Made by a program: the position numbers and the translations under genes | Assembly (NCBI GenBank): GCA_035910535.1 | Contig: JAMHXF010000051.1 | Coordinates: forward strand, 6,939 to 70,938 | Reading direction: 5' to 3' | Source: Archangium_A sp035910535 | GTDB taxonomy: Bacteria; Myxococcota; Myxococcia; Myxococcales; Myxococcaceae | DNA length: 64,000 bases | Notes under the pieces: generated by a model | Told to the model about the DNA's origin: nothing | Databases searched by the model: none | The model's input: the letters and a program-made list of their open reading frames with translations, nothing else | Part shown: positions 62,347 to 64,000 of the stretch, piece after piece | Position numbering within the stretch: the stretch's first letter is position 1 | How the letters are laid out: the number at the start of each line of letters is the position of its first letter

Positions 62347-64000
62347 TCAGTCCTGGCCCGCCGGCGCGCCTTCGTTGCGTGGGTCTGACGCGGCCGTCTT
62401 GAGCCCCGTCGTCGGGTCGACCAGCACCGCCTCGGCGTCTCCCCAGCCGGGCCCGATGCGCTTGAAGACGTGGCCCATCGCCTCGAGCGCACGCAGCGTC
62501 GCCGGGTCCATACCGTCGGCGTCGACCCACACTTCATCGGGCAGCCACTGGTGGTGAATGCGGCCGCGGTTCACCGCGCGTGACACGTCGTACTCGCCGT
62601 CGATGACGTTGCTGATGACCTGCATCACCGTGGTGGGAATCGTCGAGCCGCCGGGTGAACCCACCGCGAGCAGCACGTCTCGCGGGCGCTCCTTCATGAA
62701 GACGAGCGTCGGCGTCATCGACGAAACCGGGATCTTCCCCGGCGCGATGGCGTTGGCCTCGCCCATCACCAACCCGAAGACGTTGGGCGTCCCCGGCTGC
62801 GCTGCGAAGTCGTCCATCTCGTCGTTGAGCAGCACGCCGGTGCCCTTCGCCACCACGCAGCTGCCGAAGTAGTAGTTGATTGTCGTCGTCAGCGCGACGG
62901 CGTTGCCTTCACGGTCGATGACCGAGATGTGCGTGGTGTTCTTCTTCGGAGGCGAGCCTTCGTCTTTCGGCGCCGCGAGCCCGGGCGGCGTCAACGTCGC
63001 CGAGCGCGTGGCCTTCTTGCTGTCGATGCTGGCCGCCAGCGTCTTCAAATATTCAGCGCTCGTCAGCCGCGTGACAGGCACGTCGACGAAGGCCGGGTCT
63101 CCAACGTCTTTCGCGCGATCGACGTACGCGCGGCGCAGCGCTTCGATGAAGGTGTGCAGCGCGTCGACCTCACGTGACGCCGGGCCCTTCACACCGCGCG
63201 CCTCCAGCTGGCCGAACGTCTCGAGCATCGCCAGTCCACCAGCGCTCGGCGGAGGCATCGTCACCAACCGATGACCGCGGTAGCTGCCCTCCAGCGGCGC
63301 GCGCCACGTCGTCTTGTACTTCTTCAAGTCGTCGAGCGAGACGACGCCGCCGCCTGCTTCGACGGTCGAGACGATGGCCTTCGCAATCGCGCCTCCGTAG
63401 AACGCCACGTCGCCTTGCTTGCTCAGCGCGGTCAGCGTCTTCGCGAGCTCAGGCTGCTTGAGCACCGTGCCCACCTTCGGCGCCGCACCGTCACGCAGGA
63501 AGATCCGCGCCGCGTCTGCGTCCTTCGCCAGGCACGCCACGCGCTTGTTCGCGAGGTCGACGTACTTGGGCGTCACCACGAAGCCCTGCGTCGCGGCACG
63601 AATCGCCGGTGCCAACACTTTGCTGCGCGGCAGCTTTCCGTACTTCGCGTGCAGCTCGAGGTAGCCCTTCACCGCGCCGGGCACCGCCACTGCCAACGCG
63701 CCGTCGGTTGCCTTCTCGGGCACGAACTTTCCGTCGACCAGGTACATGTCGCGGCTCGCCTTGCCGGGCGCGACCTCACGAAAGTCGAAGGCCACATCGC
63801 TGCCGTCTTTCGCGAGGTGCACGATGGCGAACCCGCCACCTCCGAGGCCCGAGTGGTACGGCCCCACCACGGCCATCGTGAACGCCGTCGCCACGACTGC
63901 GTCGACGGCGTTGCCCCCCGCATCGAGCATCTCTTTGCCGGCGGCGCTGCCCACCGGGTGCGCGGCGGCCACGGCGCCTCCCGCCCACGGGCGCGCTGCG
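62347..64000 (-). CDS. ggt: gamma-glutamyltransferase (5' end cut by window edge)
   Basis: The coding frame runs to the right edge of the window, so the signal peptide is not seen; at least ~550 residues are present. Diagnostic parts are AAAHPVGSAAGKEMLDAGGNAVDA near the visible start, GLGGGGFAIVHL, the autoprocessing site at NTTHISVIDREGNAVALTT (the first Thr of TTH becomes the N-terminus of the small subunit), GVLLNDEMDDF and GSPGGSTIPTTV. The enzyme cleaves glutathione and other gamma-glutamyl compounds and works in the periplasm or outside the cell. All signature residues seen are intact. Confidence 0.93.
   Translation of the reverse strand, partial: AARPWAGGAVAAAHPVGSAAGKEMLDAGGNAVDAVVATAFTMAVVGPYHSGLGGGGFAIVHLAKDGSDVAFDFREVAPGKASRDMYLVDGKFVPEKATDGALAVAVPGAVKGYLELHAKYGKLPRSKVLAPAIRAATQGFVVTPKYVDLANKRVACLAKDADAARIFLRDGAAPKVGTVLKQPELAKTLTALSKQGDVAFYGGAIAKAIVSTVEAGGGVVSLDDLKKYKTTWRAPLEGSYRGHRLVTMPPPSAGGLAMLETFGQLEARGVKGPASREVDALHTFIEALRRAYVDRAKDVGDPAFVDVPVTRLTSAEYLKTLAASIDSKKATRSATLTPPGLAAPKDEGSPPKKNTTHISVIDREGNAVALTTTINYYFGSCVVAKGTGVLLNDEMDDFAAQPGTPNVFGLVMGEANAIAPGKIPVSSMTPTLVFMKERPRDVLLAVGSPGGSTIPTTVMQVISNVIDGEYDVSRAVNRGRIHHQWLPDEVWVDADGMDPATLRALEAMGHVFKRIGPGWGDAEAVLVDPTTGLKTAASDPRNEGAPAGQD

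Overview
The window looks like chromosome of a high-GC myxobacterium (Myxococcota). The evidence is very high GC with strong third-position bias, a glycine-rich cell-surface protein ending in a MYXO-CTERM-like tail, a DUF2378-type protein (a family known essentially from myxobacteria), several eukaryote-like Ser/Thr kinases, a gliding/sporulation-type (Glt/Nfs-like) envelope cluster, and an unusual number of lipoproteins. I found no rRNA, tRNA, CRISPR array, insertion sequence or prophage, and no obvious foreign-composition island. Both ends cut a gene: a surface protein at the left edge and a gamma-glutamyltransferase at the right edge.

Layout. 1-3143: end of a surface protein, a CBS-pair protein and small exported proteins. 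3254-12626: eight same-strand, mostly overlapping genes starting with an ECF sigma factor and a FecR-like anti-sigma protein. They continue through an outer-membrane barrel, a lipoprotein, two c-type cytochromes (DUF1588/DUF1585-like, and a one-heme lipoprotein) and a Tat-exported DUF1501 protein, and end with a lipoprotein that carries the catalytic residues of the animal-type protein-arginine deiminases. This is the most unusual unit here. 12764-18149: an OmpA-like lipoprotein, a C45-acyltransferase-like lipoprotein coupled to an outer-membrane barrel, type II NADH dehydrogenase and a YchJ-like protein. 18451-30723: a signalling region with a PilZ protein, a DUF2378 operon, a kinase/PilZ-like/J-like fusion, an NtrC-type regulator with its histidine kinase, a kinase fused to a degenerate receiver, a class III cyclase coupled to a LysM/FecR protein, and a degenerate receiver.

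30765-41985 (minus strand): one tightly packed operon. It encodes a small exported protein, an FHA-TM-TonB-like protein of GltG architecture, an outer-membrane barrel, three TPR or helical-repeat proteins (one of 1117 residues) and two lipoproteins. It is most simply read as a Glt/Nfs-type trans-envelope complex, although no AglRQS-type motor genes lie in the window. 42124-58848: a surface-protein region with a two-heme beta-propeller lipoprotein, three paralogous vWA/TSP3 lipoproteins (one with a destroyed MIDAS), a TSP3-repeat protein with a C-terminal sorting-like tail, a PPC-like lipoprotein, further lipoproteins and a GMC oxidoreductase pair. 58853-64000: a kinase with a PEGA domain, a TatD-like protein that has lost its metal ligands, a short YegD-type Hsp70 and gamma-glutamyltransferase.

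The two longest operons both build envelope assemblies, and the signalling block between them probably sets cell state. Two distant intergenic regions (42057-42093 and 56889-56928) share the 13-mer GTGGAGGACAGTC next to G/C-rich palindromes and deserve a search. All family assignments were made by reading the translations; no database search was run.
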